Origin: Taeniopygia guttata | Taxonomy: Eukaryota > Chordata > Aves > Passeriformes > Estrildidae | Length of the DNA stretch: 64,000 nt | Reading direction: 5' to 3' | Assembly (NCBI RefSeq): GCF_048771995.1 | Contig: NC_133026.1 | Span: forward strand, 12,581,001-12,645,000 | Shown here: positions 49,473 through 63,400 of the stretch, piece by piece | Position numbering within the stretch: the first letter of the stretch is position 1 | Layout: every line of letters begins with the position of its first letter | The notes under the pieces: generated by a model | Seen by the model: only the letters and a program-made list of their open reading frames with translations | What the model was told of the DNA's origin: nothing | Databases searched by the model: none | Made by a program: the position numbers and the translations under genes

Positions 49473-52400
49473 AGTACAGAATCTAACCCATGAAATGTAA
49501 AACGTTTAGCAAAAATTCCATAATCAAATGTGAGTCCCACGATATTAGTCTAGTCTCATGATTGAAAATGGTTGAGCAAGTTGTGCAGTTAAGATCTTGC
49601 CCAGACTCACTCTAACTTCTAATATCATATTTCTCTTTGAAAACTTGTGTTTGGGATTTGGTTGGTTTGTTTGCTTGCTTTTTTTCTGTCAGCACAACAT
49701 CTGAATTGAAGAGCTCTCACTAAGCAAAGCTTAGCTTAGCTAGCCAAGGCTATAAGATTAAGAGGCAAAGTCTACGTACACCTTGTGCAGAGCTTAACTC
49801 ATAACACATTAATCTGTGTTATCATTGCAGCAAATGGAATGTGGAATTCTGCTTCTAGTCTTAAGGATTTTATGTTTTTGTAAGATTTGCTTGGGTTAAA
49901 ATTTGAGGTATTGCAAATATTTTAGAGTTAGTGTAAAAAGAATTCTTGGTATTTCAAAACAGAACAGCTTTTCTCCATACTACCATTCAGGCTGTCATGT
50001 GACATGAAAAACTACAGTAATGGGCTGTAATGATAATGCAAATGAAAAGCTTTTCAGGGGGTAAAAAGTCATTCTTGCAAAGTGAGATGCAAAGTATAAA
50101 GCAGAAAAAATATACCTTATGATGCCAAGTAGCAAATCTGTGCCCAAAAGTATATAGCACAAAACCCCCCAAAATAAATAAATTATATTACTTCTAAAAA
50201 ATAATTTAATGGAATAATTTAAGGAGAATAGCTCTTCAGAAGTCACTAGCCTAAATGCATCTTGTAAGGAACAGGATATTTGATAGTTAAGGTATTATTT
50301 TCAGTAACTTTCTTGGCACAAAAAAGGCAATAGGAACTTCTTATAATATTGACTTGACAGAAAAAAAGACGTGTTCAAGGAAATTAAAGCATGACTTGAT
50401 CTGAGAGTTTTTGAATGAAGTAATGTAAAACTAAAAAAATGCAAAGTTCCTGTGAATTCTACACATCCAAAAAAGAAAAAAAAATTCTAAAAGAGAGAGA
50501 TCAGAAATAGATTTTTTACTTTTTTATTTGACATTCTGGATTCTTCTGTCTAATATCATTAGGTCAGATCAAAGGTCCCTGCCAGTGTATCAAACACTTG
50601 CCATGGAACTTTTTCATGGAGTGACATTTCCTTAGAAATATCTTTTCTTCAAGATATGTGTTTAGGGGATTCTGGAATGAAAGTTCAATCTCAACCATTG
50701 TTTTTTCTCATACTTATATAATTGTCTAATTTGACCTTGAACACAATATTTACTTCTTTTCTTTGCAATATTTGGTTTCTATGGATGCATTCTAACTGCT
50801 AAATAACAAAAAGGTCAGAAAATAACACTTGAAGCCAAATATGGTTTGTTTTATATCTTCTTAGCCTCATAAGTATTTCAGCCATATCCTCACTACATAA
50901 CACAAGTTTTACCTTATGGACAAGTGGTGCCCCACTATGATAACTTGTGTTAATTTGGTTCAAAATTTATAAGATAATGTCTAGATCATGGAATGCTAAA
51001 GAAGCTGGTGCTCTACAACAATAAATGTAGGGTATTCACTGCCTTCCCCCAGGTGTGATATGACAAGAAGGGTAGGCAAAACATTTCACAACAACCCCAC
51101 CCCTCTGGGATGCAGTCCACATAAAAATGATGATTCCCTGAACAGTGTGCAAGAATTGTCTGTGTGGAAACTGGGACAAGCTAAAGCTGAAGAAGACCAT
51201 CAAATACATTGTGTAAACAACTTCATGTCTGTAACTGAGTTCATGATCTTGTTCTAGTTTAACAGGCTGAGTCTAGGCATTCAGTCAGTGGGGGCTGTAT
51301 TTTAGCTTTAAAGAGTTAGAAATAGAAAGCATTCATTTTCTCTGCAACTTTCAAAAAACCTTCAAAACTGTACTTCCTACTCAGTATTTTCTAAGCCAAA
51401 AAACTTTAACTATTTAATATTTTGTCTGGTAATCTTATGCTTTTTTCCCCACCTTTACGGTTTTTTTTTTTTCCCTACGGCTTTTTTTTTGATAGGGTGA
51501 CCTTGAGGAAATAGAGTTTAAAAGGTTTTTCTTGTATGAGATGACACTTCTTGCTGCAAGCTTTGATTTTTGAAAATACCAAGAAATTTATGGCCTAGAG
51601 CCAATAAAGCATTTAAATATATCTTTAACCATCTCATTATTCTTCTCAGATAGTCTAGGCAAAGTTTTAATGAAGATAATCATATATCTAAGGGTAAACA
51701 AATGCTTCAACTTTTTCTTGGCTCGTCAAACCCACAATAGCAACAGTACTGAAAGGAATAAGGAAAAAAGATTACCTCTTCTATGGTTTTGGTGTTTTTT
51801 TAATGTCAGTTTTACGATCCCCATTTGTATATTTTTTGGGTTTTGACATTTCATTGCTATATTCATTGTTTTCTCTTCTGTTGGATCAGTGATCTAATAT
51901 TTAGAATTGGAGAAATGCCACCTGACTACAAAGCAAAGTGCTATGGCTTGTAATTCTTTAAGTGTCTGAAGGATACTTAATATAAGAATACTGAATATTC
52001 TTTATGTTAATGAAGGACTTTTTTATGTTGCTTTCTAAACTGATTTATGGCAAGAATCAAACCAAATTCTGATTCAAAATTTCCATACCGCAAACAGGAT
52101 TAGGTATCTCACACAAGTCATTGGCTACAACAGCATTATTCGTCACCCCCAAATAAGACCACCCTGTGCATCTGAGCTAACCCTTTCTAGCAGAGGCACA
52201 GATCTGTTGTTCTGCAGCCACCTCTGCAATGCCACTGCAGAACTACACCCATCTTCCAGCTGTGCTAACAGAGCTGCTCCAGCCACAGTTGCACCTTCTA
52301 AGGTCAAAGCAGGGACTGTGCCCAAGGGAGACACTGAAGAGGAGGAAATCGACCCTTGCAGTCATATTAGGCACATGGATTTTTCTATTGTATTTTGTAA

Positions 52401-54204
52401 CTATAGGTTTTCTGGAAAGTAGTCTGAGGCAATCTTGAACCTTTGTTAAAGGATCACAGAGGAGTTTAGCAGTTAGCTTCATTTGTTTGGTCTTAGAATA
52501 GTAGCACTAATAGGACAGAGGGAAGAATTAAAAGGAAGCCTAGACCTGGAGCTATTAGCAACTGAATAAGGACATGAAGAAGACCTAGGGAGGCAGAGGG
52601 ACTTTAGTTAGGCTGTATGAAGAAAACTGGAAACAGTAAACGTAATCTGTGGTGGCACTAGAGTATTCAATGTGTTTTTAACACTTAAGAAGAAATAGAT
52701 TTTAATTATGTTTATTTTAAATTTCCTTTAAAAAGATCATATAGTCTTTGTCTTTAAATGTCATAAGGAGATACAGAAGAGAATAGGATGGATAATCTCA
52801 GAAAAATATAACACCTGGATTCAAGTGTTATAACTTTAACTTCAAATACAATGGAAAAAAATCAAAGCAATACAAGCTATTATTTGTTGTAGAATACCAG
52901 ATACCTCTTGCTGTGTCCCTTCAAAGTTGTCAAGCATGCAAGCAACTGTCAAACTACTTTCCTCTGGATAGATGTCATTACATTTATCTGTGTAAATTAA
53001 ACTCTGCCAAAAATAAAATGCAACACTTCCAACCAAGGCCTTCCCAAACTGTAAGAGATGATCAAAAGGATGAGCCTTTATCTTTTTTTCCATCCCTAAA
53101 ATATGATTTTTAAAAAGTGCTATATTAAGAGCTGTTGTGTACCACCACAGCTGGATGCCCAATGATGACATTAGCAGCTTTCATACTGGAGAGAAATATG
53201 TCACATTGTTCATTGCTTGATCAGCATAGGGACTGGGAAGGGGAATATTAACTTCCATAGATGTTTGTCCTAAAGTTTATTGTCTCATATGCTTGGGAAA
53301 CAGGTTGTATTTATAGCAGTCCACATAGTGGTATTGACTATCTTCAGCTGGGAGAGCATTAATAAGGAGTGAGAATGAAATAAGACATGTTAATGAAAAG
53401 GAAAGTTTTCATCAGTGCTCCCAGAAATTTATAGAATTATAATCTTCCTGAGCAAAGCCCACCCAGCATATTACAGGCTAGTGCAGTCCTAAATAGAAGT
53501 AGAAAAGAAGATTTAATAGCTGATGAAAAAGACATTTTTAGTTCCCAATCCAAACTGCCCAGGAAAGCACAAGCTCATAGCAAAGTTCCTGTGGAAGGCT
53601 TTACTTCGTACTTAAAAAAATCCCATTCGGTTAAATACAGGGATATCATAGCTTTTAACAGAAAGATTAAAAAGGTTCTGTTACATTTATATTCCTTTAC
53701 AGAACCCTCAGCATTTCTGCATGCTCAGCCCTTTTTTCCCATCCTTGTTTCATGTCTGTAGCATTAATCTTCTTGGAGTAACTGCTCACTTGCTAAATAT
53801 ATCCATCACTAAAAGATAATTGTAATATATGACAAATACACCTTGAGAAGAATTCATTATAGTCACCAATCTCACATCACAGGATAGGGATGTGTTAGCA
53901 GTATCTCTTCTCCCCAAACAGGTTGGGAAATCAGACTTTAAGATAATTGTATGTCTTATCTAAAATTCTTCCACCTAAACTGATACTTTATGGATGACTA
54001 CTGAACTGTTCCCTGAAGCCACAAATCTGAATTAACCTCAAGTATAAGAGAGGTTTGTATAAGAAGTTAATATAAACAGAGAAGTTTAAAATTTCTTTAG
54101 CTCTGAATTTTTTATCTATTTTTTTTTTATCAAAGTAATCATAAAGTTAGGAAACAATACACCACAGAATAAGAAGGTATATCATCCTCCACCTCTGTTT
54201 CCTT
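49473..54204. other. non-coding unique stretch
   Basis: No gene is supported. T-rich runs occur at about 51460-51490. A slightly GC-richer patch lies at about 52140-52370, open on both strands for 60-80 codons but without motif. No repeat family was recognised. Confidence 0.6.
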
Positions 54205-54270
54205 CATTGCCATTTTGCATGAGAAAAATCAGGAGTGTGTTTTTCCAGGTCCCACAGTTCACAGTGTTAT
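54205..54270 (+). repeat. possible MIR-like remnant
   Basis: TGCCATTTTGCATGAGAAAAAT followed by a CCAGGTCCCACAGTTCACAG block recalls the MIR order CCCATTTTACAGATGAGGAAAC then CCAAGGTCACACAGC. The match is short and diverged. Confidence 0.28.
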
Positions 54271-54289
54271 TAAACCCCCTCATTAAAAC

Positions 54290-54355
54290 ATTTTCTATCA
54301 TAGCTATCATGGGGAAACTGAAGTCCACTTATGCTGACTTTCCATGATAGAAAAT
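54290..54355. repeat. 12-bp perfect inverted repeat, 42-base spacer
   Basis: ATTTTCTATCAT (54290-54301) is the exact reverse complement of ATGATAGAAAAT (54344-54355). A second left-arm piece, CTATCATGG (54304-54312), can instead pair with CCATGATAG (54342-54350). The two left arms share CTATCAT, so this looks like a duplication next to an inverted copy. It could form a hairpin or cruciform. Confidence 0.85.
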
Positions 54356-54495
54356 TATCTTTCTGGAGCTAACTGTGCAAACCTCAAACTGGGGCAATTT
54401 TTTGTGAATACTGAATCCCACTAACACTGCAACAAATTTTTAAAGCAATGATTAGATGTTATGTAAAACTTTTTGTTCCTCTGCTTTCTCTCTTC

Positions 54496-54510
54496 TTTTT
54501 TTTTTTTTTT
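54496..54510 (+). repeat. poly-T run (15 T)
   Basis: Fifteen T preceded by a pyrimidine-rich CTGCTTTCTCTCTTC. It looks like a polypyrimidine tract, but no AG acceptor with an open downstream exon follows. Confidence 0.85.
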
Positions 54511-55940
54511 AATTTAAGATCTGGTTCCTGTCTCAGACCTTCAAAGGGAGATGTTTTTAATTAAAGTAGAAAATAATTCATATCTATGAAACCATATAAC
54601 TGTTGAAGTAATTTTTTTATGGGAATTCCATGCTACAGGAATGGAGATTTCTTCATATAAATTGTGCCCTTTTTTTTTTTTTAATTATCATTTGAATATA
54701 GCAAGGTGATCTGTTAATCTAAAATGTTTTTTTACAGTCCAACTTAATGTTCATCTGTTGTAAGCATCAGTTGTGTTAGAATGCAATGGATTATTTTTGT
54801 GCTGAAAAAAGCATGGGGTCTAATATTAATTCAGTAGCAGGTTATCACAAGGAACTTCTGTCTCTGTCTGAAGGTTTTTGCTTCTGTCATCATCTCTTTA
54901 CAGGACTCAGATGTGTGTTGTTAAAATCGCATAAAAATATATCTTGTTTCAAAGCTCTAAAACTTTTTATCACGTCATGTACTAACATTTTGAGCGGTGA
55001 CAAATTTTGGCTGTACAGATGTTACCATTCTCAAAGTACAAGGTACTTGTTAATCAATGCTACTTTCAGACAAATGTTGAAAGGTAAAAATCAATTGAAA
55101 CTTTATATAAGGTTAAGCCTTTGTTTTTAGCCCTCTACAAGTATTATTTTGTTCAGTTTAGTTTATGGTTCTGAAAGAAAACCTACACCACAGAGCCCCA
55201 CACCATGGACATGCTCAGAACACATGACTGCTGTGACACAGTCTTAAACATTGACCCCCAAAGTGTCTCCTTACCACATTTCTCATTCCTCCCCCTGTGA
55301 AATTAAATCACTGCTGATGGCAAAAGTGATGCAGAGAACTTGGAAATATTGCCTTCATTACTCCTCAAAGGCCTTTAAGGAATCTTCATATTTCTCTGCA
55401 AGCATCTCTATTTTGCTACTCCAAACATGCTTGTGGAGAACAGATAAAATAAGTTCTTATTCTCACTCCTTCTGGAGGGAGATGACTGAAGAGGGATCAG
55501 CACCCCTTGTTATGCTGAATTTCAGTATAAGAGAAGGAATTTGTCACCTATGGGCCTTGAAACTCGGTGTTATTTTAATCCTTACTCTGGTTTTGAGGTA
55601 AAGTCACTGTCTGGTCTTTTACCTTGGGCATAGAAAGTAACAATGTTGGGGGAGGACTTTAGCACTTAATTCCAAAATGAACCCTGTCCAAGAGCTGTTC
55701 AACAGATGTTATTTTCCTTGTAGTCTTTTCTCCAAAGCCTTGTTAACACCAAAGATTGAATTTGTACCTCAGGGACTCAAACTTTATTATGGAGCTGCAG
55801 GTAAACTTTTTACTTTGATCAAATAAAAAAAATGACAAAACTATGCCCTAACTTATAGCTGCAAAAAGTAACATCAGAGAGGAAAGCAGGCTGAAATTTT
55901 GGTTCATCTTGATCAAGTTATACCCATGTGTTTGAGAGAC

Positions 55941-55985
55941 CTTACTCCCAGTTTCCTTACTCCCAGTTTCCTTACTCCCAGTTTA
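55941..55985 (+). repeat. 15-bp unit tandemly repeated three times
   Basis: CTTACTCCCAGTTTC occurs three times head to tail (55941-55955, 55956-55970, 55971-55985). Only the last base of the third copy differs. The near identity suggests a young expansion that could vary in copy number. Confidence 0.95.
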
Positions 55986-57920
55986 CTGAGGGTGTATTGC
56001 TGTTAACAGATGTATATCACATGATTCAAGAAAAAGTAAAAGGCAAAAGAAGAAATAACAGTAGACATTAAATGAGCTTTTCTCAGAATATCACAGCTGT
56101 AAGAGCTAACCATCTCTACCCCCAAGCCTCAAAAGAAGATGAGTTTGATTGATTGAAGTGTAAGATTCAAGCACATTTAACTGTAGAGTTACAAGGAAGC
56201 TTAATCCCAAGTCTAGGATCTTTGGTTTACAACTGCAGGAAAGAATTTATTTATTCAGTGCTGTTCTTTATTATCTGTGGGTTATACTGTTCTCAATAGA
56301 AGCCCAGCTGATCCAGGTAATTTACTGATAAAGGAGCCAAAAATACATCTACGCCTTTTAAAGCAATAACAGTTTGTGTCTGAATTTGTGGTGCTTCCAT
56401 TAGTAGTTTTCACTCTGCATGTGCTTTACTTTGAACACTTACATTACATTGAACCCAAGCATGGACTGAAAAATAATTTTGGTCTCAGGGCTAAACAAAA
56501 CATAGAAAGTGGAAATCAGATGGTACCATTGTGTTCAGAGACTGTACAATACTCTTGACATCTGACAAAAAGAGTATCTATTCTGTCTTTAAAGAATCCA
56601 AGTGAAGAATCTAAAATTTCTTGAGATGGCAGAAATCAGATTAAAAACACAATCATTGTTATGACTCAAGGAAAGAGAAGAATACATTAATTCTCTATCT
56701 GGAGAACAATATGGAAATGGCAATACTTGTATACTATGCAAAAAGATCCCTTGTCTTTGACATACAATAAATCATTACAAATGTGTCTACCAGAGATAGA
56801 TAATGGCTTTTTGCAGATACTCACCACATGCATATTTCTGAGATTACAGAATCTTCACATGTGTTTTCCACACCATCATCAATAAAATATTCTTGGAGAT
56901 ATGTCTTCTAAGAGGATAACTCATGCAACAATCAAGAAAGATCACTAAGCAGAATATCAGCTATTGCTAAAATGGAAAATGTCAAAATATTTTGTCCAAA
57001 AAGCAGTACCTGATCTGTTCTGTCAAATATGGACACTGTGTTTTCAAATAACTTTCCAGCCAGGAAAATGGAAATCCATAGTGGCACAGTGTCTTCTGCA
57101 GTAGCACTATGTGAAGATTTAAGGTGTTAAAATATATGGATATGCCACAGGTGCTTCCTAAATCACCTAAGTGTGGAAGCAGTATAATACCACGCCCAAG
57201 TTCAACCCTATCAGTCATAACTAAGTTGAAATTGCCCACTAAAATGTACCCGAGTTTTCAACCTTGGTAACGGCAATATCAGTTTGACTAATATTCCTAT
57301 AGCTCCTCTTGTTAACTACTTCATGATCTGCATAGAATGCATAATAGAAAAGTATTTTGCCGTTTGAAATAGCTCCGACTATGTTGAACATAGCATGCTC
57401 CCTAGAATTTTTTGCAGGATCTGTTTGTGAATAGACTTAAACACCTGACTAGACCAGAAAGTTAATCAAGCTCCAGAAAATTTTCTACCAGTTCCATCCT
57501 TGGTGGCCACTCAGTTGTTTTAATCTGGTACCTGTTGTCACTTGCTTGTTTTTGCAACAGTACACATCTTCTGAGTCTTGAAAAATAATTTATCCAGATC
57601 CTGGCTGCATCTGAGCTGACTTGAATTCTTAAAGAGTAATTTACACTGGAGGAAAAAAGGGACATTTCCTTTATAACACAGAATCAAAGTGTCATTTCCC
57701 AGCTGAAAAGCAAATCTTATTTTACTGGTTCACTCTTGAATGTAGCAAGGAAACAGCTGAATAAGTTCCCCCTGCAGACACACACGTTCAACCCATCACA
57801 TACGCACACTGGTGGTGTTCCCTGTCAGAACAAGCACATTCTTATCACTTAGCATCTGTTTCCTTTTTTCTCAGACTTGTTTACCAGCATTTTCATTGAG
57901 ACGCTTCCTTACAGAGAATG

Positions 57921-57934
57921 TTTTTTTTTTTTTT
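57921..57934 (+). repeat. poly-T run (14 T)
   Basis: Fourteen T in a row in unique DNA. The frame reading through it gives a phenylalanine stretch and is not a gene. Confidence 0.9.
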
Positions 57935-58336
57935 ACTTTGTCATTCATTCATGATGGAGTTACACCTCCCAGCTGCAGCTATTTTAATAATGCTAAGAGT
58001 TAGGTATATAATTTTTTTGTGTGACTCAGATCCTATCAGAAAGCTAAAATGCAGTACAAAATGTAATCAGATCTGTTCATAATGACAGTGAATTTAAACA
58101 ATATTTTTAAAAATTATGTGGTTTCATATTCTTTGGTAGTAAAAGGACAATTATAGAATTATTTTTTATTTGAGAAAAAAATAAAGCAAATATCCTAATA
58201 AACAATAATCCGCATCAATATTATTTGTTCTAACTAGTTAGAATTTAAGAGTTTATTCAAGAAAAAAAGAAAAAAGTTGAAATGAAAAAGCTCACAGTGG
58301 GTTTGTAAGGGCTGGAATGAAATTGCTATTTCTAGG

Positions 58337-58352
58337 AGTTTCCATGGAAACT
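58337..58352. promoter_or_regulatory. X-box-like (RFX) palindrome
   Basis: AGTTTCCATGGAAACT is a perfect 16-bp palindrome. Its core GTTTCC-AT-GGAAAC fits the loose X-box form RYYNCC-AT-RGNAAC bound by RFX-family factors, although the preferred halves are GTTGCC and GGCAAC. About one 16-bp palindrome is expected by chance in a window this size, so the motif match, not the symmetry, is what is notable. Confidence 0.4.
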
Positions 58353-60480
58353 ACAGTACTAAGCAAACCTATGTACAAAAAGAAGAGATTTTTTTGTTGC
58401 AGTTGCTAAGTGTTCTTTAGAAAATCCACATAAGCATCATTATAATATGGAGCCAAACCAACAGGCTAATGTATAGCATACAACTGTAGTGTTTACTTGC
58501 TGAATACTTTAGAAATGAAAGTTCAGGCATCTGTGTGACCTTAAGACTTGGATCTGTACAATTTTTAGATTTAGCTTTGCATTGTTTAAAGTGGATCAAC
58601 ATGGTTAACGAACAAAATTACTCAGAGTAAACTCAACATGTTGCCAGATTTTTACACTCAATGCATACTTAATAATCCTAGGAAAGTTTCTTAATTGGTT
58701 TTGATATGATCAGTTTGCTCTCAGTGTTATTGAAAATACCCTTCTATCTTCTAAGGGTTTTCTTATATCTGAGTATAGGAATTAACAACTTCTATGGACA
58801 GTTTTATTATCTGAGAAGAGACAAAAGTCTTTTCATAGTAAAGGTGAAAAGTAGGGCAGGTTTTGAAATGAAACCAGAAAGTTTTTTAATAAAGAAATAG
58901 ATGCTGAGATTGCAAATTCTTTATGGTCACAAACCAGTTTTGAACCTTTTTCTATTCTGCATCACCAAATTAGTTTACTTGGTTTTTGAAAATTCAGATT
59001 ATTCCACAGTCAAACCCTAAAAATGAGTGCTTAACATCAGCAAGGAGCATTTGAGCCTGTAAGATGATTTATGTGAACAAGATCCAAAACAAAACAGAGA
59101 AAACTGAACAATATAACTTTATGATAGTTTAAAAATTTAATAGCTAGATTTTTTTGAAAATAAAATATTATAAATTTTACATTAATTCTCTTATGAAATA
59201 AGAAACTGAAATTTATGTCCATCTGTTGTCCACCATTTTGAATGTTAAGTGCTATTTAGAAATTACTTCATTTCATTGGAATAATGACAGAAATGTCTGT
59301 GAGCATGAAATAGCACCACAATGTGTTGTGATTATTGATATGATATTTGAAACATATTGATTACAAGATTTTTTTCCTAAAGAAATTAGATACGGTAGTG
59401 AAGCTTTAAATATTTAATTAAAAGTCATGTATTAATAAAAAATGATTCAATAAGTCACCAAATGCAAAATTCTGCAATGATGTCTCTATAAATTATTTAA
59501 CAACTCCAAGAGTGTTGGCTTTAATAAATTAAATTCAAGGACATCTGGTCAACATACTTACAAAAACTAAAAATGCAATTTTCTTTATCACATCTTAAAC
59601 AAAGACATTGTTTTTTCCCTAGGAGATGAAATTAGTTGTATGAAGAGGAAAATATGAAAAACAAACAATTTAAATATATAGGCTAATGTCTATTCTTTTA
59701 AATATTAAAAAAACAGCTTACTTAGCCAAAAGCAATAACCGCTAACATTATTTCTGTCTTTCTGAAGTTATCTAGACATCTCCTTTTTTTTCTTTCCTGT
59801 CAACAGTCTTACTCAAAAAGTGCTTAACTCTACAAGACCTTGGGATTTGCACATCTGAATCTTGATTCCATTTTCCACATAGAACATGTTGGACTTTTGA
59901 CATACAAATTCCTTTTAAATTAATTTCTATGAATTGTCTGCTTTCAAAATGTCTATAAACATACTCACCACAGTACCCTAAGTGGCTGTATGTATTAGTT
60001 ACTTCTATTTTACTAGTGACTAGTTAAGCCAAAGAATAAATGTTTGCACATATTTAAGAAAGGAAAATTGGTTTGTTCTAAAAATCCACAGACTTAGTAG
60101 CTATAGCAAGCCATTAAATAATGGACATTTTGAATCTTCCTCTTCAGTCAATGAGTTAATTGTCTCCAACTGTTAAAATGGAGAGCTCTGGTAATCCATA
60201 CACTTTAAAAACCTATTTTCTCAAGTATTGTTCATAAGTAGCAAGCAGGGAGAATAGCTATTTAAGGTTATTCATATAAAGACAAAGATATTTTTCAGCA
60301 ACAATATTACATCTGAAAGTAAAAAACTTCCTGCTGTGTTTGGTATTCAAAAGCTCCTTCGTAGTTTAACTGCTGCCCTTCAATGAGTCCTCCAATAGCA
60401 CAGATCCAATAGCTTTAGTATTCCAATTTTTTTTATGTATCTAGATTTTTGCTTTTTAAAATAAAAACTGTTATTGTTAT

Positions 60481-60495
60481 TACTACTACTACTAC
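60481..60495 (+). repeat. short (TAC)5 microsatellite
   Basis: Five uninterrupted TAC units preceded by TTATTGTTAT. It is too short to be strongly unstable. Confidence 0.85.
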
Positions 60496-63400
60496 TGTTA
60501 TGTTGACACAAAAAACTTCATAATTGATTTTTTATTTCTACATTATCTGAAAGAAGTGATGAAATAACCTAAAGATTTAACTAAAATCTGTCAGTGTGTA
60601 TAGACACTGATAAGCATTAAATAAAATGAAAACATTAAATACAAGAAGAGTTTCAAAATAATTTAAGAACTGATAGATATTCTGGTGCCATGGATGTATC
60701 TCCTTGTTTTATTGCTGGTTTTTAAATGCTAAAGAATTGACAGTAAGCATAAATCAGAATTTTACACCGGGAAGTGCAGCAATCACCTGCTGAGCAACAA
60801 GTGATCTTATCAGAAAGGTTCATTTTCAAAATAGTATATGGAAAAAAACTGGACAGGTCACAGAGTTCACTCAAAATGGAAGCCCTTTAAGGTTGAGAGA
60901 GCTTTTACCCACAGGAATCTGTGAAATGCAGAAGTACCACCACCAGAACAGGTTAAACAAAATGCAAAATGCTGTTGATTGCATAACCCCAGAACCCTTC
61001 CATCACACCTTTGTCTCAAGTTGTTCATCTGCCTCTCACACTGAATGTGTCACAGTTGTAAATGAATCAGGGACAAAGGGCCAAGGGAAGCAGGATCAGG
61101 TGTGTGGCTACAATAACAGCAACAGCAATTTACTTCATAGCTCCTAAAATAAAGCAAATTGGAAATGAAAATGCTGAATTTTTGAGAGGCTTAGCACTTT
61201 AAAATGTCTCTTCAGCAAGAGCCGTGGGCTAAGAATTTACCATATCAGGATGGTTCCATGATGCAATATCATCACTACACTATGAAATACACATGTTCAA
61301 TGAAGTAGTGGACAAAAGCATTTTCCACTCAAAACCAGTGGTAAAACTACTTCACCAGGAGGATAATTTTCTATACATTCTCTCTCTATGCAAATCAAAG
61401 ATGACTTAAGTCCTTCATGTTTTAAAGCACCCATCAGCATTTTCAACTTCTTATCCAGTATCAGAAGTTATGACAGGGTAAAAAAATATCTGGGATGTAT
61501 TTCACAAATTTATTCCAGATTCTTCTGGTTTTAATTTACTTCAGTGTAGACTTCTGAGTTAATAATTTCCCTATAATATCAGGCATCTGTGGACAAAGAC
61601 CCTGGGTCCATCTATTTGAATTATAGAGCATCTAAGAGAAGTCACTGGTGCTTGCTACAGAGCAGGAAAGAATTTGGCTATTTTATCCTCAGGTAACCCA
61701 CACCTTACAACTAAGGGAACAGTTAAAGACACATGTGACACAGTCTGTGGCCACTTTCATTTTCTCACTGGAGCAATGCAGGAACAGCCTTAGGACTCTA
61801 ACTCAGGAAGATCCTTAGACCTCTGATCTTCAGTATCAGGATGTAAAATCTGAGAAATGGATTTTAGCAAGCCACTGTAAAGAGTTTGTCTATTTACTTC
61901 CTGCCCTTTCATTTTAGGAAGAAGAAAAAGGAATACAGGGACAAATTAGTGCTTTTAGTTTCTACTCCTAAAAGCAGTTTTTCTAATAGGATCTGGTCAC
62001 TACTTAATAATTCTGACTGATTTACCCATTAACTTAATTATAAACATTAGCTTTGTTTTGCTAACAATAAAAAAAGAAAAATACACTTTATTGAAATCAT
62101 TGATGAATAAAGTTAGGTTTTCTGTTTGACCAGCTAGGTTTCCATAATTTTTATTACATTTGACTGAAAGCAACACTCATTTTAATGGAGAATGTAATGC
62201 CATTTGTAAGTCAAGCTTTTACAGTAATTTACAGGCAAATTTCAAAACACAATTGATCGCTACTTAGCTGTAGTCTGGAATGAATAAAGAGTTTTCATTT
62301 CTCTTTGGATCCATAAGGGGTCTCATAAAATATTGGCAGAAGTAGTTTCATTCATACAATATTCTTAATCACTAGAGAAAAAGGGATTTTCTGTTTCTCA
62401 CTCTTGTTAGGAATTGGCTATATTGTAAGCCATAGTGATGATAAGGGCAATCAAAGATAAAGTAGTTGCCTAATTGAAAGAAAATTTTATGCCATCTCCA
62501 AAATCAGTAAACTGGTGAGTCTGACCTCCACTTTTTAATCTTGGCTCTCCAAGAAACATTCTGTTCTAGATGAAAAGTAGATTGGTCAATCTCTCCTGGC
62601 AAGAAAATTGGAAATGACTGAGATGTAGAAAGAAATATCCTGGTCCAATTGACATATACTCAGATAACATTTAAATCAGCTTGAATGAAATTACCATCCT
62701 GCATAGCCTTTATGGACTACATGAGTTTTGCTTAGTACTTTATAGCACCATATAATCACCCAATCAATGTCAATGAGACTCAAACTTTTTCCAGTGGTAT
62801 GTTTTGCAGACCATGTAATTTTGACAGATCCAAAAGGGAAAAAAAAAATCATGCTCTGTGTCTGACCTATTGCCTAAATTCTATTGTTCTAGGCATGAGC
62901 CTCCAATTCAATAAACAGCTCTGTGTATTTAGAACAGTTTCAACACATGCACAGAGTCCAACACTTTTGGGACAGACTCTCTTTGTGTGAACAATAGGAT
63001 TTGTCTGCAGACACAACAGTCATTCATCCAGAGAATCATTAAATCACGAGTCAGAGCAGTCGTGTAGCACATTTTTGTAAGAGGTGGTGGCTTCCTACCA
63101 AAATCAGTAGGACAGTGGATCTGGATTTGTAGCTGTGGTTTTCAAAATGATTAAGCTGGCTCTTCCTAATGGAGAAAGTTTGCCTGTGGAAAACAAGTCA
63201 TCAGTGGAACAGTCCATTGTGTAATCTGGCTTTTTTCTCAGATACATGATGGTAATTTCCTACAGTGCACTTGGGATGCTGAATGGCAAAACTGAGCTGT
63301 AATATCCATGCACAGGGCTTAACCAGGAACGTACTGCAGGCTGACAAGGTGGATTATGACAACCACTACGAGAAGAAAATGACGACCAAGTCAAGAGCAG

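Noticed and set aside
54786-55601. Two successive 114- and 116-codon frames suggesting an old coding element
   Set aside because: Neither has a motif of a transposase, reverse transcriptase or retroviral protein, and the gap between them is full of stops.
62430-62525. GTGATGA followed by CTGA about 86 bases later
   Set aside because: The flanking bases do not form the terminal stem needed for a box C/D RNA.
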